Positions 1 to 8,239 of a stretch of 64,000 bases of DNA are shown one piece after another (the first letter of the stretch is position 1; each line of letters opens with the position of its first letter). The stretch covers positions 96,011-160,010 of the forward strand of contig NZ_SJPT01000011.1 in the NCBI RefSeq assembly GCF_007860095.1, written 5' to 3'. A program made the translations under genes and the position numbers. The stretch comes from Novipirellula galeiformis. GTDB lineage: Bacteria > Planctomycetota > Planctomycetia > Pirellulales > Pirellulaceae. Under the pieces are notes generated by a model that saw nothing but the letters and a program-made list of their open reading frames with translations, was not told the origin of the DNA and ran no database searches.

Positions 1-69
1 GTGGAGAGGGGTGCGGTTGAATCGCAAGCCGTTGCTCGGCTCGCTCTCAAACGGATGCCAGCCGAGCAT
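1..69 (-). CDS. possible 5' end of a gene cut by the window edge
   Basis: An ATG on the minus strand at 69 opens a frame that stays open to the window edge. It reads MLGWHPFESEPSNGLRFNRT and continues a few residues. It begins 47 bases after the stop of the DciA-like gene on the same strand, so it could be the next gene of that operon. No clear ribosome binding site is visible and 23 codons are too few to recognise a family. Confidence 0.3.
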   Translation of the reverse strand, partial: MLGWHPFESEPSNGLRFNRTPLH

Positions 70-94
70 GGATCCGATGGTGTCCGGTGGGGGC

Positions 95-128
95 CGTCGT
101 TAATTGGGGGCCATCGTTAATTGGATTG
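95..128. repeat. 17-bp direct duplication at the dciA stop codon
   Basis: Two adjacent copies of a sequence of the form gggccRtcgttaattgg lie side by side and differ by about one base. The second copy contains the TAA of the dciA-like gene. It is a short local duplication, perhaps from slippage. Confidence 0.6.
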
Positions 129-488
129 GATACGGAATTTAAGATCGCCGATCTTGGATGTCGGATGTGCTTTTTGAAGCTTCTTGAGGATCGAGCGTTT
201 TTGAAAATTCAGTTCCTGGAGCGTGACGGAATCGGAGGCGTAGATCTCCAGCACGCCGCGCTTCAGATTTCCCACCCGGATGTTCGCTCGAATGCGCTCG
301 TCGATCAACGCGATGACGGCCTCTTGGAGCTCATTGACGGCGGCGACTTGAGCATAGCCTCGACGGGCAATCAATTGGTTCACCAAGGACCCGATCTTGC
401 GTACACGAGGCCCCTCGTCTGTGGCGGGGGCTTTCGCTTTTAAGGGCCGCTTTTTTACGGTTTTTTTCGCAGGCAATCCGTCGGACAC
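117..488 (-). CDS. dciA: DciA/DUF721-family protein (replicative helicase loader type)
   Basis: The last 100 residues match the DUF721/DciA pattern: a motif RKIGSLVNQLIARRGY, a helical stretch, RGVLEIYASDSVTLQEL, then KRSILKKL and a final KIGDLKFRI strand. In other bacteria DciA loads the replicative helicase DnaB and binds DNA; this role is known for the family, not shown here. The frame is open up to a TTG at 722, but the upstream 78 residues look like non-coding translation. I therefore place the start at the GTG at 488, just before a lysine-rich stretch (KKTVKKRPLKAK). TTG codons further upstream are alternatives. The stop codon lies in one copy of a 17-bp direct repeat (about 95-128). 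Confidence 0.75.
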   Translation of the reverse strand: MSDGLPAKKTVKKRPLKAKAPATDEGPRVRKIGSLVNQLIARRGYAQVAAVNELQEAVIALIDERIRANIRVGNLKRGVLEIYASDSVTLQELNFQKRSILKKLQKAHPTSKIGDLKFRIQSN

Positions 489-749
489 TTTCCAGGTTCC
501 TTGGTGGGCAACATTGGGTTCGGCAAGTTGCTTGGGGTTCGGCAAGTTGCCCTGAGAGGCAATTCGGAGCGGCAATTTACTCGAGCGGGATGTTCGGTGA
601 CGTGTTCCGGAAAACTCAGTGTATTCGATTTGTGAGAGTTTGCCGTCTGGACATCTTGTAGCGGCCAGGGGTAACTTCTTGATATGGACGTTCCAGTGGC
701 TCCGATGTTGCTTGGAAGCCAATGTTGTTTGGAAGACCGTTAAGAAACT

Positions 750-1298
750 ATGTCCGATGACGAATCGGGATTAATCGCTTTGACATTTCCGACAGATTCA
801 GATGGCGCATCCGCCCGCCGCTCAAACGTACCCGCACCCGTCACCGTAGGGGATCAATGGATCATCGGGTGGCGTGAATGGGTTTCTTTGCCAAGTTTGG
901 GGATTCGTCATATTAAGGCGAAAATTGATACAGGGGCGAGATCGTCAAGTTTGCATGCGTTCAATATCGAAACCTTCGAGACCAACGGCGTCGAGATGGT
1001 CAGGTTTGATGTGCATCCCCATCAACGCTCCGATGCCAAAACGATTGTATGTGAAGCCCCGATTCATGATATCCGCAGTGTCCGCAGTTCCAGCGGGGAA
1101 GCCTCCAAGCGGATCTTTATCCTGACCGAGGTGCATTGGCTTGAGACGACTTGGCAGGTGGAGTTGACGCTGGCGAATCGTTACAAGATGGGATTCCGCA
1201 TGTTGTTGGGACGCGAGGCGGTTCGCGGACGCATGCTGGTTGAACCAGGACAATCGTACTTTGGTGGACGCCCGCCCAAGAAAAAGAAAAAGCATTAG
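750..1298 (+). CDS. RimK-associated retropepsin-like peptidase (PF05618 family)
   Basis: This 182-residue protein carries the aspartic-protease signature IDTGA at residues 59-63, preceded by WREWVSLPSLGIRHIKAK. That is the hallmark of the family once called ATP-dependent zinc protease and now seen as retropepsin-like. The C-terminal LLGREAVRGRMLVEP is also typical. The first 30 residues are low-complexity and the tail is lysine-rich (PPKKKKKH). In Pseudomonas a member (RimB) works with the glutamate ligase RimK. Here a RimK-type ligase follows 275 bases downstream on the same strand, so the two probably act together on poly-amino-acid tails. The exact substrate is not visible. Confidence 0.85.
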   Translation: MSDDESGLIALTFPTDSDGASARRSNVPAPVTVGDQWIIGWREWVSLPSLGIRHIKAKIDTGARSSSLHAFNIETFETNGVEMVRFDVHPHQRSDAKTIVCEAPIHDIRSVRSSSGEASKRIFILTEVHWLETTWQVELTLANRYKMGFRMLLGREAVRGRMLVEPGQSYFGGRPPKKKKKH

Positions 1299-1474
1299 AG
1301 CGGGATGATGACTTTCATGGTCGAGTCCTTTTTTGCCGAGTCTTGGTTTTGTGTGGGAGTAAAAGAGGATTCCGGTTTCGTTTTTGAATGTTCGCGTCGT
1401 CATGGTTGGTGCGTTTTTCTCCTCGTCGGTGAAGCCGCTTTGTTGAATCGGGTTGCCCCCATTAGGGATCGCAG

Positions 1475-1535
1475 CCCATTCTCTTTTCGCCTTTGTGCCC
1501 TTTTGCCTTTGTGCTCGCCGAATAAGCTGGCCGAA
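1475..1535. repeat. low-complexity intergenic motif (cctttgtgcccttttgcc type)
   Basis: The spacer between the peptidase and rimK holds a pyrimidine-rich run with 'cgcctttgtgcccttttg' and a second cctttgtgc. Related motifs appear at 16470-16500 and, on the other strand, at 16600-16640 (cacgaaagggcacgaggg). They look like a family of short degenerate intergenic repeats, not genes. Small open frames here are ignored for that reason. Confidence 0.4.
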
Positions 1536-1573
1536 GATCGTTGCCCCTAAAATTTTTGCTTTGAGATCATTTA

Positions 1574-2797
1574 ATGAAGTTGGCGATTCTCTCGTGCAGT
1601 CCAAATTGCTACAGCACGCGGCGTTTAAAAGAAGCGGCGCTGTCGCGTGGTCACGAAGTGAAGGTTCTCAACACGCTCCGTTTTTCCATTGACCTAAAGC
1701 AAGGCGAACCGGATCTCTACTTTCGTTCCAAGTTGCTCAGTCATTACGACGCGGTGATTCCTCGCATCGGTTCGTCGATTTCCTTCTACGGAACCGCGGT
1801 GGTGCGTCAGTTCGAGCAGATGGATATCTTTACGACCAACTCGTCCGCTGGGATTACCAACGCGCGCGACAAGTTACGTTGTCTGCAGATCCTCAGCCGC
1901 CATCACATCGGCATTCCCGAAACCGCCTTTGTTCGCGAGAAGCGAGACGTGCTGCCTGCGATCGAACGCGTCGGGGGCGTGCCGATCATCATCAAGTTGC
2001 TCGAAGGCACGCAGGGCGTCGGCGTCATTTTGGCGGAATCGGTCAAGACCGCCGAAGCGATCATTGAAACCTTGCAAAGCACTCGTCAAAACGTCCTCGT
2101 GCAAAAGTTTGTCGCCGAGAGTCGAGGGCGTGACATTCGTGCCTTTGTCGTCGGCGATCGCGTGGTCGCGGCGATGCGACGCGTGGCTCAGGGCCAAGAG
2201 TTTCGTAGCAATGTGCACCGCGGCGGTCGTACCGAATTGGTAGAGCTCGATGACGAGTACTGCGAAACCGCTGTCCGCTGTGCACAAATCATGGGACTTC
2301 GCGTCGCCGGCGTCGACATGCTCGAAGGCCGCGATGGACCTCAAGTGATGGAAGTGAATTCTTCGCCCGGCTTAGAAGGGATCGAGACCTGCACCCAGCT
2401 TGATATCGCGGGAGCGATCATCGACTACGTTTCGGCGCAAGTCGATTTTCCCGAAGTCGATGTGAGGCAACGGTTGACCGTCAGTCGTGGGTACGGGGTG
2501 ACCGAAATTCACATCCCCGAGGGCTCCGAGTTTTGTGGCAAAACGATCGACCAATCGGGACTTCCCGAGCAAGACATCAACGTGTTGACGCTCTATCGCG
2601 GGACCAGTGTGATTCCCAATCCGCGTCTCAAACGCACGCTCGAACCGGGCGACCGCTTGTTGTGCTTTGGAAAACTCGAAGCGATGCGGGCGATGATTCC
2701 AGGCAAAACTCGCCGCAAACGTCGTCCTAAAGTCAAGCAACTCGCCACCGAGATTTCGGGCACCGGCGCAAGTGGCCAGGACCGCGATTACCGCTAA
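1574..2797 (+). CDS. rimK: RimK-type ATP-grasp ligase fused to an RCK_C (TrkA-C) domain
   Basis: Residues 1 to about 295 form a RimK-like ATP-grasp ligase: MKLAILSCSPNCYSTRRLKE at the start, TNSSAGITNARDKL, IIIKLLEGTQGVGVILAES (nucleotide-binding loop), GRDIRAFVVGDRVVAAMRR and VMEVNSSPGLEGIE (metal-binding Asn/Glu). Residues about 310-380 form a TrkA-C/RCK_C fold (EIHIPEGSEFCGKTIDQSGL ... GDRLLCFGK), a ligand-sensing module normally found in K+ channels and transporters. The tail is basic. RimK enzymes add glutamates to protein C-termini such as ribosomal S6, or make free polyglutamate. The fused RCK_C domain suggests allosteric control by a nucleotide or small molecule. The retropepsin-like gene lies just upstream on the same strand. 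Confidence 0.9.
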   Translation: MKLAILSCSPNCYSTRRLKEAALSRGHEVKVLNTLRFSIDLKQGEPDLYFRSKLLSHYDAVIPRIGSSISFYGTAVVRQFEQMDIFTTNSSAGITNARDKLRCLQILSRHHIGIPETAFVREKRDVLPAIERVGGVPIIIKLLEGTQGVGVILAESVKTAEAIIETLQSTRQNVLVQKFVAESRGRDIRAFVVGDRVVAAMRRVAQGQEFRSNVHRGGRTELVELDDEYCETAVRCAQIMGLRVAGVDMLEGRDGPQVMEVNSSPGLEGIETCTQLDIAGAIIDYVSAQVDFPEVDVRQRLTVSRGYGVTEIHIPEGSEFCGKTIDQSGLPEQDINVLTLYRGTSVIPNPRLKRTLEPGDRLLCFGKLEAMRAMIPGKTRRKRRPKVKQLATEISGTGASGQDRDYR

Positions 2798-2817
2798 GTC
2801 GGATTGGTCCCAACCCG

Positions 2818-2842
2818 ACGCGTCCCTCTTGAAGTGACGCGT
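2818..2842. terminator. possible bidirectional terminator hairpin
   Basis: A 7-bp inverted repeat (acgcgtc ... gacgcgt) with an 11-base loop lies between the convergent rimK-like and asnB genes. There is no strong T-run after it, only ttggattt. A similar sequence with acgcgttttgaagtaacgcg occurs near 63665. Confidence 0.35.
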
Positions 2843-2893
2843 TTGGATTTAGCGGTCCAGGGCCAAAGGCCTGCAACACATCGTTGGCACCGC

Positions 2894-4801
2894 TCAAGTC
2901 CAACGCCGCAACCACTTTTCGAGAATTAGTAGATTCCAGAGTCGGTAGCCGTGGTTTTGTTCGTTCTGTTCGTGCGATCGGACCAATTCGGCTACCGTCG
3001 AGCGACGCAAAAAAGGAAGGATCTTGGCATCGTCGGCTAACAAGGTGTCGTGGACCATCGGTTTGAGTTCGTCGCGAAACCAGTTTGCAATCGGGATCCC
3101 AAAACCCATCTTTTTGCGTGTGAAAATCGATTTGGGAATCAGCGAGCCAAACGCGTCTTGCAGGATCAACTTTCCTCGACCCCCGCGGAATTTGTATCGC
3201 ACCGGCAACGACGCTGCAAATTCGACCACGCGGTAATCGAGCAACGGTTGCCGCACCTCCAATCCGTTGCCCATCGAGGCAATGTCGACTTTGGTGCAAA
3301 GGTCGCAGGGCAGATAGCTCAACACGTCGCTCGTCGAAGCGCGCGTGACGACATCGCGTCCTGCGGAACGAGCCCACACGGAATCGAGGAAATCAAACGG
3401 ATCATCCCCTGGTAACTGTTGCACGAAGTCGTCCGTGTACAGGCCCGCACGCAACGATTCGGGAAAGATTTGTAGCCAATTCAAATAACGCCGCGCGGCC
3501 GGTTGCCCAAGGGCTTCGAGGAAGCGTTTGGCGCGGCGCGTGAACGAGCGACGCTTCGCAGAATCAGGCAACCGCTGGACCAATCCGATGCCCGGCATGC
3601 GGTGCAGAGGAAACATCTTTTGCAGCTTATTGCTAAGCCACAAAGCACGATACCGTTCATAGCCCGCGAACAATTCATCGCCGCCGTCGCCCGAAAGTGC
3701 GACCGTCACCTGTTTTCGCGTTAGCTCGGACAAATACCACGTCGGAACCGCCGACGAATCTCCAAACGGTTCGTCGTAGTGCCATACCAAGTGGTCGATC
3801 ACGTCGACGCCACGGGGAGTGACTTCGAAGCGTTGGTGGTCGGTCCCGAGATGCTTGGCGACCTGGGCCGCGTAAGCGGTTTCGTCGAAATCGGCGATCG
3901 GGAAACCGATGCTAAAGGTCTTGACCGGTTGATCCGAAAGCGATTGAGCAATCGCGGTGATCAGCGACGAGTCGATGCCACCGGACAGGAACGACCCGAG
4001 CGGAACGTCGCTGTGCATCCGCAGTCGGACCGAATCGGTCAACAATTCTCGCAATCGATCACAGGCATCGGCATGCGAGATCGGAATCTCGAGAGTGGGA
4101 TCGTAGTTCCAGTATCGCTCGACGCGAACTTGGCCATTTTCGAATACCGCGAAGTGACCCGGCGGCAATTTGTGTACGCCTTTCCAAATCGTGCCAGGGT
4201 GAGGGATGTATTGGTAGGTCAGGAATTCGTCGATCGCCGCAGGGTCGATCTCGTTGCAAACGCCACCGGCCGCCACCAAGCACTTTAGCTCGCTGCCGAA
4301 GACAAGCCGATCGTCCTTGAGCGCGTAGTAGAGAGGCTTTTGACCAATCCGATCGCGTGCCAACACGAGTCGATTCCGGTTGGCATCCCAGATCGCGATC
4401 GCGAACATGCCGTTGAGATGTGAAAAGCAATCGGTGCCGATGTCCTCGTAGAGATGCAGGATTGATTCGCCATCGCCATGGGTCGCGAAGGTGTGTCCGC
4501 TACCTTCGAGTCGACGCCGCAGCGTTTCGAAATTATAGATTTCGCCGTTAAAGACCATCCGCACGGTGCCGTCTTCGTTGGCCATCGGTTGGCGGGCACC
4601 TTCGAGATCGATGATGCTAAGCCGACGAAATCCGAGCCCCACTCCGACCTGGCGTCCGTAGGCGTCATGCTGGTCCGTGCAAATCCAGGTTTGGGAGTCA
4701 TCGGGCCCACGGTGGGCAATCGAGTCGGTCATCTTGCTCAGCCGCGACGCATCGACAGCTCGTCGCGGATCGAGCCAAACCGCCCCAGTAATGCCACACA
4801 T
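2894..4801 (-). CDS. asnB: glutamine-hydrolysing asparagine synthase
   Basis: The frame is open further upstream to 4918, but the protein must begin at the ATG at 4801, because Cys2 of MCGITGAVW is the N-terminal nucleophile of class II glutamine amidotransferases. The 635-residue product has a glutaminase domain (about 1-210; RRLSIIDLEGARQP, FNGEIYNF, HGDGESILH) and an ATP-pyrophosphatase synthetase domain with the loop SGGIDSS and LSGDGGDELFAGYERY. It converts aspartate, glutamine and ATP to asparagine in the cytosol. Its length and domain order match AsnB; related amidotransferases of exopolysaccharide loci share this architecture, but no such locus is adjacent. It stands alone, with about 430 bases of repeat-rich DNA upstream. 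Confidence 0.93.
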   Translation of the reverse strand: MCGITGAVWLDPRRAVDASRLSKMTDSIAHRGPDDSQTWICTDQHDAYGRQVGVGLGFRRLSIIDLEGARQPMANEDGTVRMVFNGEIYNFETLRRRLEGSGHTFATHGDGESILHLYEDIGTDCFSHLNGMFAIAIWDANRNRLVLARDRIGQKPLYYALKDDRLVFGSELKCLVAAGGVCNEIDPAAIDEFLTYQYIPHPGTIWKGVHKLPPGHFAVFENGQVRVERYWNYDPTLEIPISHADACDRLRELLTDSVRLRMHSDVPLGSFLSGGIDSSLITAIAQSLSDQPVKTFSIGFPIADFDETAYAAQVAKHLGTDHQRFEVTPRGVDVIDHLVWHYDEPFGDSSAVPTWYLSELTRKQVTVALSGDGGDELFAGYERYRALWLSNKLQKMFPLHRMPGIGLVQRLPDSAKRRSFTRRAKRFLEALGQPAARRYLNWLQIFPESLRAGLYTDDFVQQLPGDDPFDFLDSVWARSAGRDVVTRASTSDVLSYLPCDLCTKVDIASMGNGLEVRQPLLDYRVVEFAASLPVRYKFRGGRGKLILQDAFGSLIPKSIFTRKKMGFGIPIANWFRDELKPMVHDTLLADDAKILPFLRRSTVAELVRSHEQNEQNHGYRLWNLLILEKWLRRWT

Positions 4802-4856
4802 TGCGTTGTTGTTCCGTGTCGTTGGAGAAAGGGGGGGCGTTCGAAGATGGGGTATC

Positions 4857-4936
4857 GATGACGTGGGATTCAAGCCGTAGCTGCGTTCGCCAGAACGTGG
4901 TCCACCGTTGGGCGGCACTAGACTACATCAAAATTA
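4857..4936. repeat. dispersed repeat family C, copy 1
   Basis: An imperfect palindrome begins tgacgtgggattcaagccgt, continues with agctgcgttcgccagaacgt and ends near ctacatcaaaa. Copies 2 and 3 lie at about 36996-37068 and 40858-40936. Outer bases GTAGC...GCTAC can pair, and CGTTC-GAACG forms an inner hairpin. Confidence 0.75.
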
Positions 4937-4943
4937 AAAATGC

Positions 4944-5076
4944 TCTAAGCAGCTAGGCAGGAGTCTTTCCGTATATTAGCCGATTTGGCGTTAGCCACGG
5001 TTCCCACATTCAACCGGGGCTAACGCCCAAGCGGCTAATGGGTTTTCTTCCAATTATTCTGCCTACCTGCTTAGCA
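4944..5076. repeat. dispersed palindromic repeat family A, copy 1 (MITE-like)
   Basis: A 130-bp imperfect palindrome begins ctaagcagctaggcaggagt and ends ctgcctacctgcttag. Nested inside are attagccg ... tggcgttagccacggtt paired with aaccggggctaacgccca ... cggctaat. Further copies lie at 39283-39415, 47844-47967, 63802-63900 and a fragment at 30339-30405. Terminal inverted repeats of about 18 bp with no coding capacity look like a non-autonomous mobile element or a large REP-type palindrome. Confidence 0.85.
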
Positions 5077-5231
5077 AGCGGTCAATCGCAGTGACACCAA
5101 CGAGCCAGTAATACCAATGAACGCTCCCAAGGGCTGAGCGGAAGCGACTGCGATGCGAAAAAACGGAACAAGATAGGGCATCGCTCGTAACACGAGAACG
5201 CGTCGGCTTCCCAGCGTTTCCGATCCAGCGT

Positions 5232-6215
5232 TTACGAGCAATCGATTGCTCGAATCGCCTCGATCAAGTCTCGCATGGATTGAAAGCGATTGCCAGGGCG
5301 TTTTTGGATCGCTCGCATCACCACCTCGTCGGCCGCCTTGGGGATGTGGCGATCGGGCGACCGCTGGCTCGGCGGTTCGAGCTCTTTATGCCTGATGTTG
5401 TCGAAGGTCTCGTTGATATCCGCACCACGAAACGGTTCGCGAAGGGCCAGCATTTCGTACAACACGACACCGGCACTGAAGATATCGGTGCGTTCGTCAA
5501 TGCCGCGATTGCCATCGACTTGCTCAGGCGACATGTACAGTGGCGTGCCCGGGCGTTGACCGCCTCCGGTGAGGGTGCGCAGTTGTTCGTGCTCGGCTTC
5601 TTCCCGCGTTTCGAGAACGCTGCGATTGACGGGTTCGTTGTCGTCGGCGTGTCCCCACACCTTGGCAACACCCCAATCGAGCAGGATCACTTCGCCGAAA
5701 TTTCCCACCCAAATGTTTTCGGGCTTGAAATCGCGATGGATCACGCCTCGCGCGTGCGAGTAGGCGAGCGCTTGGCAAGCGCTGGCGACAATCTCCAATC
5801 TCGCATGCGTCGGAAAGGCGGTGATGGTCGCTTCGTCGCCGCGTGCAATTCGTTTGAGGATCTCGAAAAAGTTCTCTCCCGAGATCCGCTTCATGACAAA
5901 GTACATCCCTTCGACCTCATCGTTGCCAATGTCATAAACCGGCACGGTGTTGGGATGTTGTAGTTGCGCGGTGACGCGTGCTTCGCGCAGGATTCGTCGC
6001 TGTTCACGCCGATCATGGCGAGTTTCCGGCAGCAGCGATTTGATGGCCACGGTGCGTCCGGTGACACAGTCGAATCCAGCCCGGAGGACCGCACTGCCGC
6101 CACGAGCCATCTCGCGCAGATGACTGTAACGGGCCAGCCCAAGAGGTACGTTCTGGGGGAGGTCCGGATCGGTGCCTGACAGAATGATGGTAGGTTCGCT
6201 AATCATAACCTTCAT
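5232..6215 (-). CDS. Ser/Thr protein kinase (Hanks type), soluble
   Basis: This 327-residue protein is a single bacterial Ser/Thr kinase domain: a glycine-rich loop (MARGGSAVLRAG, about 37-48), the ATP-anchoring Lys59 in VAIKS, the catalytic loop HRDFKPEN (Asp162, Asn167), a metal-binding motif that reads DWG instead of DFG (Asp180), and SPE at 229-231 replacing APE. It ends with NRFQSMRDLIEAI, typical of planctomycete and myxobacterial kinases. No transmembrane segment or sensor domain is present, so it is probably cytosolic and regulated by partners. A 30-residue acidic insertion sits between DWG and SPE. No substrate is suggested by the neighbours. Confidence 0.92.
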   Translation of the reverse strand: MKVMISEPTIILSGTDPDLPQNVPLGLARYSHLREMARGGSAVLRAGFDCVTGRTVAIKSLLPETRHDRREQRRILREARVTAQLQHPNTVPVYDIGNDEVEGMYFVMKRISGENFFEILKRIARGDEATITAFPTHARLEIVASACQALAYSHARGVIHRDFKPENIWVGNFGEVILLDWGVAKVWGHADDNEPVNRSVLETREEAEHEQLRTLTGGGQRPGTPLYMSPEQVDGNRGIDERTDIFSAGVVLYEMLALREPFRGADINETFDNIRHKELEPPSQRSPDRHIPKAADEVVMRAIQKRPGNRFQSMRDLIEAIRAIDCS

Positions 6216-6331
6216 TGTATGCCAAAGGGGGACGCTCTGGCACTCCAGTCCGGCGCGACCGCTTTCGCCCCGCTAATCGCCTCGGTGGCTTGGGAAACCG
6301 ATCCGAAAACCTCGAAGAAACCCGATGAAGG

Positions 6332-6424
6332 GTCGGGCCGTTGCCCCTTGGTTTTGTGGGCAACCAAGATCTGGCCCGCTGGGCCAGACGAGGCAAATTG
6401 CTGGGGCTTCGGCCCGGAACACTG
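6332..6424. repeat. dispersed repeat family D, copy 1
   Basis: This stretch runs from gggccgttgccccttggttt through ctggcccgctgggccagacg to gaggcaaattgc and ggcttcggcccggaa. It aligns over about 90 bases with the reverse complement of 59711-59803. It lies between the kinase start and the dehydrogenase stop, so all open frames over it are artefacts. Confidence 0.65.
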
Positions 6425-6451
6425 CAAAACTTTTACGCAACCGATGGAGGC

Positions 6452-7492
6452 TTAGTGTTTTTGCGGCTCCACGACGACTTTCATCTGATCGGGATCGCCA
6501 GCGTGCAAGCGTTCGAACCACGCTGGGGCCTCGTCTAATGAGATCTTGGCGGTAATCAAAGGTGCGACTTGGATAATCCCTCGGTTCATCAAATCGATGC
6601 ATTGCGGGTACTCGCCATTGCAACCACAGGTGCCTCGCAACGTGATCTCACGCGTCACGACCGATTGCAAAGGCAATTCGATGGTGGGCGACACATTTCC
6701 GATCAACGTCACGCTGCCGCCTTTGCGGACCGACTCGATCGCAGTGTGGATCGTCGGCGTCGCCCCGACGACTTCCAAGGCCACATCCGCACCGCGTCCC
6801 CCGGTCCATTTGCGGACTTCCGCTGGGACGTCGACTTGGTCACCACGCAACACCACATCGGCACCGAGTTGTTTGGCGACGGCCAAACGTTTGTCGTTCA
6901 AATCGACCGCGATCACTTGGCTAGCCCCCGCCGCCCGGATCGCTTGCAGCGTCAGCAGCCCGATCATTCCCGCCCCCACCACCACGGCGGTGTCCCCCAG
7001 CGTCACCTGGGTCACATTGGCCGCGTGCACGGCCACCGAAACGGCTTCCACCAGCGCCGCGTGTTCAAACGGCAACGTGTCGGGCAACGTATAAACGATG
7101 CGGCGCGGCACGCAAATTTGTTCCGCAAACGCTCCATGACGACGATATTCGCCACACGAGACGCCCAACACTCGTCGGTTATCGCACAAGTTGGCATCGC
7201 CTTGGCGACAAAAATGGCATTCGCCGCACGAAACCATCGAGTCAAACGTGACTCGCGTTCCGGCGGGCAAGTCGGTTACATTCTTGCCCGTGGCAATCAC
7301 AATGCCGGCCGCTTCGTGCCCCATCACCAAGGGCGGAATGCGGCGACCGGTGCTGCCGTCGTAGCCATGAATGTCACTGCCGCAGATGCCGCACGCTTCG
7401 ACTTGAATGAGCACGTCGTCCGGACCCGTCTCGGGCGCGTCGACGTCGGTGACTTGCATCTCTTTGTATTGGGTTAACAATAACGCTTTCAT
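6452..7492 (-). CDS. zinc-dependent medium-chain alcohol/polyol dehydrogenase
   Basis: The 346-residue protein is a canonical MDR family zinc enzyme. Catalytic zinc ligands are Cys37 (CGICGSDIHGYDG) and His59-Glu60 (GHEAAG). The structural zinc loop holds Cys89, Cys92, Cys95 and Cys103. The Rossmann motif is VVGAGMIGLL (about 171-180), and Asp197 at the end of the next strand favours NAD+. The closest types are sorbitol, galactitol-1-phosphate and threonine dehydrogenases; the sequence alone does not fix the substrate. It is divergent from the M41-like peptidase gene, with the two start regions less than 100 bases apart, so they share a promoter region. Confidence 0.88.
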   Translation of the reverse strand: MKALLLTQYKEMQVTDVDAPETGPDDVLIQVEACGICGSDIHGYDGSTGRRIPPLVMGHEAAGIVIATGKNVTDLPAGTRVTFDSMVSCGECHFCRQGDANLCDNRRVLGVSCGEYRRHGAFAEQICVPRRIVYTLPDTLPFEHAALVEAVSVAVHAANVTQVTLGDTAVVVGAGMIGLLTLQAIRAAGASQVIAVDLNDKRLAVAKQLGADVVLRGDQVDVPAEVRKWTGGRGADVALEVVGATPTIHTAIESVRKGGSVTLIGNVSPTIELPLQSVVTREITLRGTCGCNGEYPQCIDLMNRGIIQVAPLITAKISLDEAPAWFERLHAGDPDQMKVVVEPQKH

Positions 7493-7573
7493 GGGGGTCT
7501 CGATCGCAGAGTGATGGATGGGCGGCGTGAACTTGAATTCAGGCCGCCGCAGTTTATCACAAGGAAGTCAACT

Positions 7574-8068
7574 TTGAACGACGACGATGAAACTCTGACC
7601 GCTTACCACGAGGCGGGGCATGTGGTCGTTGGCTATCTGCTCGGAGCCCAGATCGACGAAGTGCGGCTCGATAGCATGATTGACGACGATTTACCCCGCC
7701 GCTTCGGCGATTGCTTGGTCAATTGGGGCCACGTCGATGCCGGCTGTGATTGGCAACGCCAGCGAGAATTGATGACGATTTTAGCCGGGCCGGTCGCCGA
7801 GATGGTCTATCGCGGCGAGCGGCTACATCCCGCCCACTTCGGCCCTTGGCAGGGCGATTGGCAACAAGCATGTGAGCGATCGATGGGCGTTTTTGCCGAC
7901 CCGGTTCAACAGGTCCGTTTTCTGGAGCAATTGATCGCGCAACTCTATCGCAAGATGGAGCAGGATCCTTGGTGGGCCGCGATCGCTGCCGTCGCCGACG
8001 AGTTGCTCGCCCACGAAGCCTTGGAGCACGAGGACGTTGCCGCCGCCGTGTCGTTCTGGCTCGGCTAA
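7574..8068 (+). CDS. stand-alone M41 (FtsH-like) metallopeptidase domain protein
   Basis: The protein contains HEAGH, the zinc motif of the FtsH peptidase family, within TAYHEAGHVVVGYLLGA. It is followed by LAGPVAEMVYRGE and GDWQQA, equivalent to the FtsH helices carrying the third zinc ligand. There is no AAA+ ATPase and no membrane segment. I choose the TTG at 7574 because aaggaag ends 7 bases upstream and homology begins right after it. An ATG at 7511 would add 21 residues that look untranslated. Planctomycetes often carry such ATPase-free M41-like proteins; substrates are unknown. Confidence 0.75.
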   Translation: MNDDDETLTAYHEAGHVVVGYLLGAQIDEVRLDSMIDDDLPRRFGDCLVNWGHVDAGCDWQRQRELMTILAGPVAEMVYRGERLHPAHFGPWQGDWQQACERSMGVFADPVQQVRFLEQLIAQLYRKMEQDPWWAAIAAVADELLAHEALEHEDVAAAVSFWLG

Positions 8069-8176
8069 GCCGCGCCCCAGCACAAAGCGGGTGGCACCCC
8101 ATGAATCGTGCACGACACCCTTTTAGCCCGCAACACGTCCAGCCCGCAACACGTCAACCGCGATCTCTCGATTGAA

Positions 8177-8212
8177 AAACCACTGGTACCCTCAACCGGG
8201 TACCAGTGGTTT
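8177..8212. terminator. bidirectional rho-independent terminator
   Basis: A perfect 15-bp stem (aaaccactggtaccc paired with gggtaccagtggttt) with a 6-base loop lies between the convergent peptidase and glutamine synthetase genes. A-rich flank on the left gives a U-run for minus-strand transcripts. Confidence 0.85.
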
Positions 8213-8239
8213 GGCGAAAGAAAAGGGTTCGATGGGAAA

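Larger units (their letters stand above)
4802..5231. other. intergenic stretch filled by repeats
   Basis: This gap between the asnB start and the kinase stop holds the family C repeat, then the family A palindrome, then about 150 bases (5077-5231) in which I see no gene or clear signal. The asnB promoter must lie in or beside the family C copy. Confidence 0.6.

Noticed and set aside
945..1604. 219-codon minus-strand frame opposite the retropepsin-like gene
   Set aside because: It is the antisense of a gene with clear family motifs and has none itself.
6569..7477. 302-codon plus-strand frame opposite the zinc alcohol dehydrogenase
   Set aside because: The dehydrogenase has all zinc ligands and the Rossmann motif; the antisense frame is a shadow.
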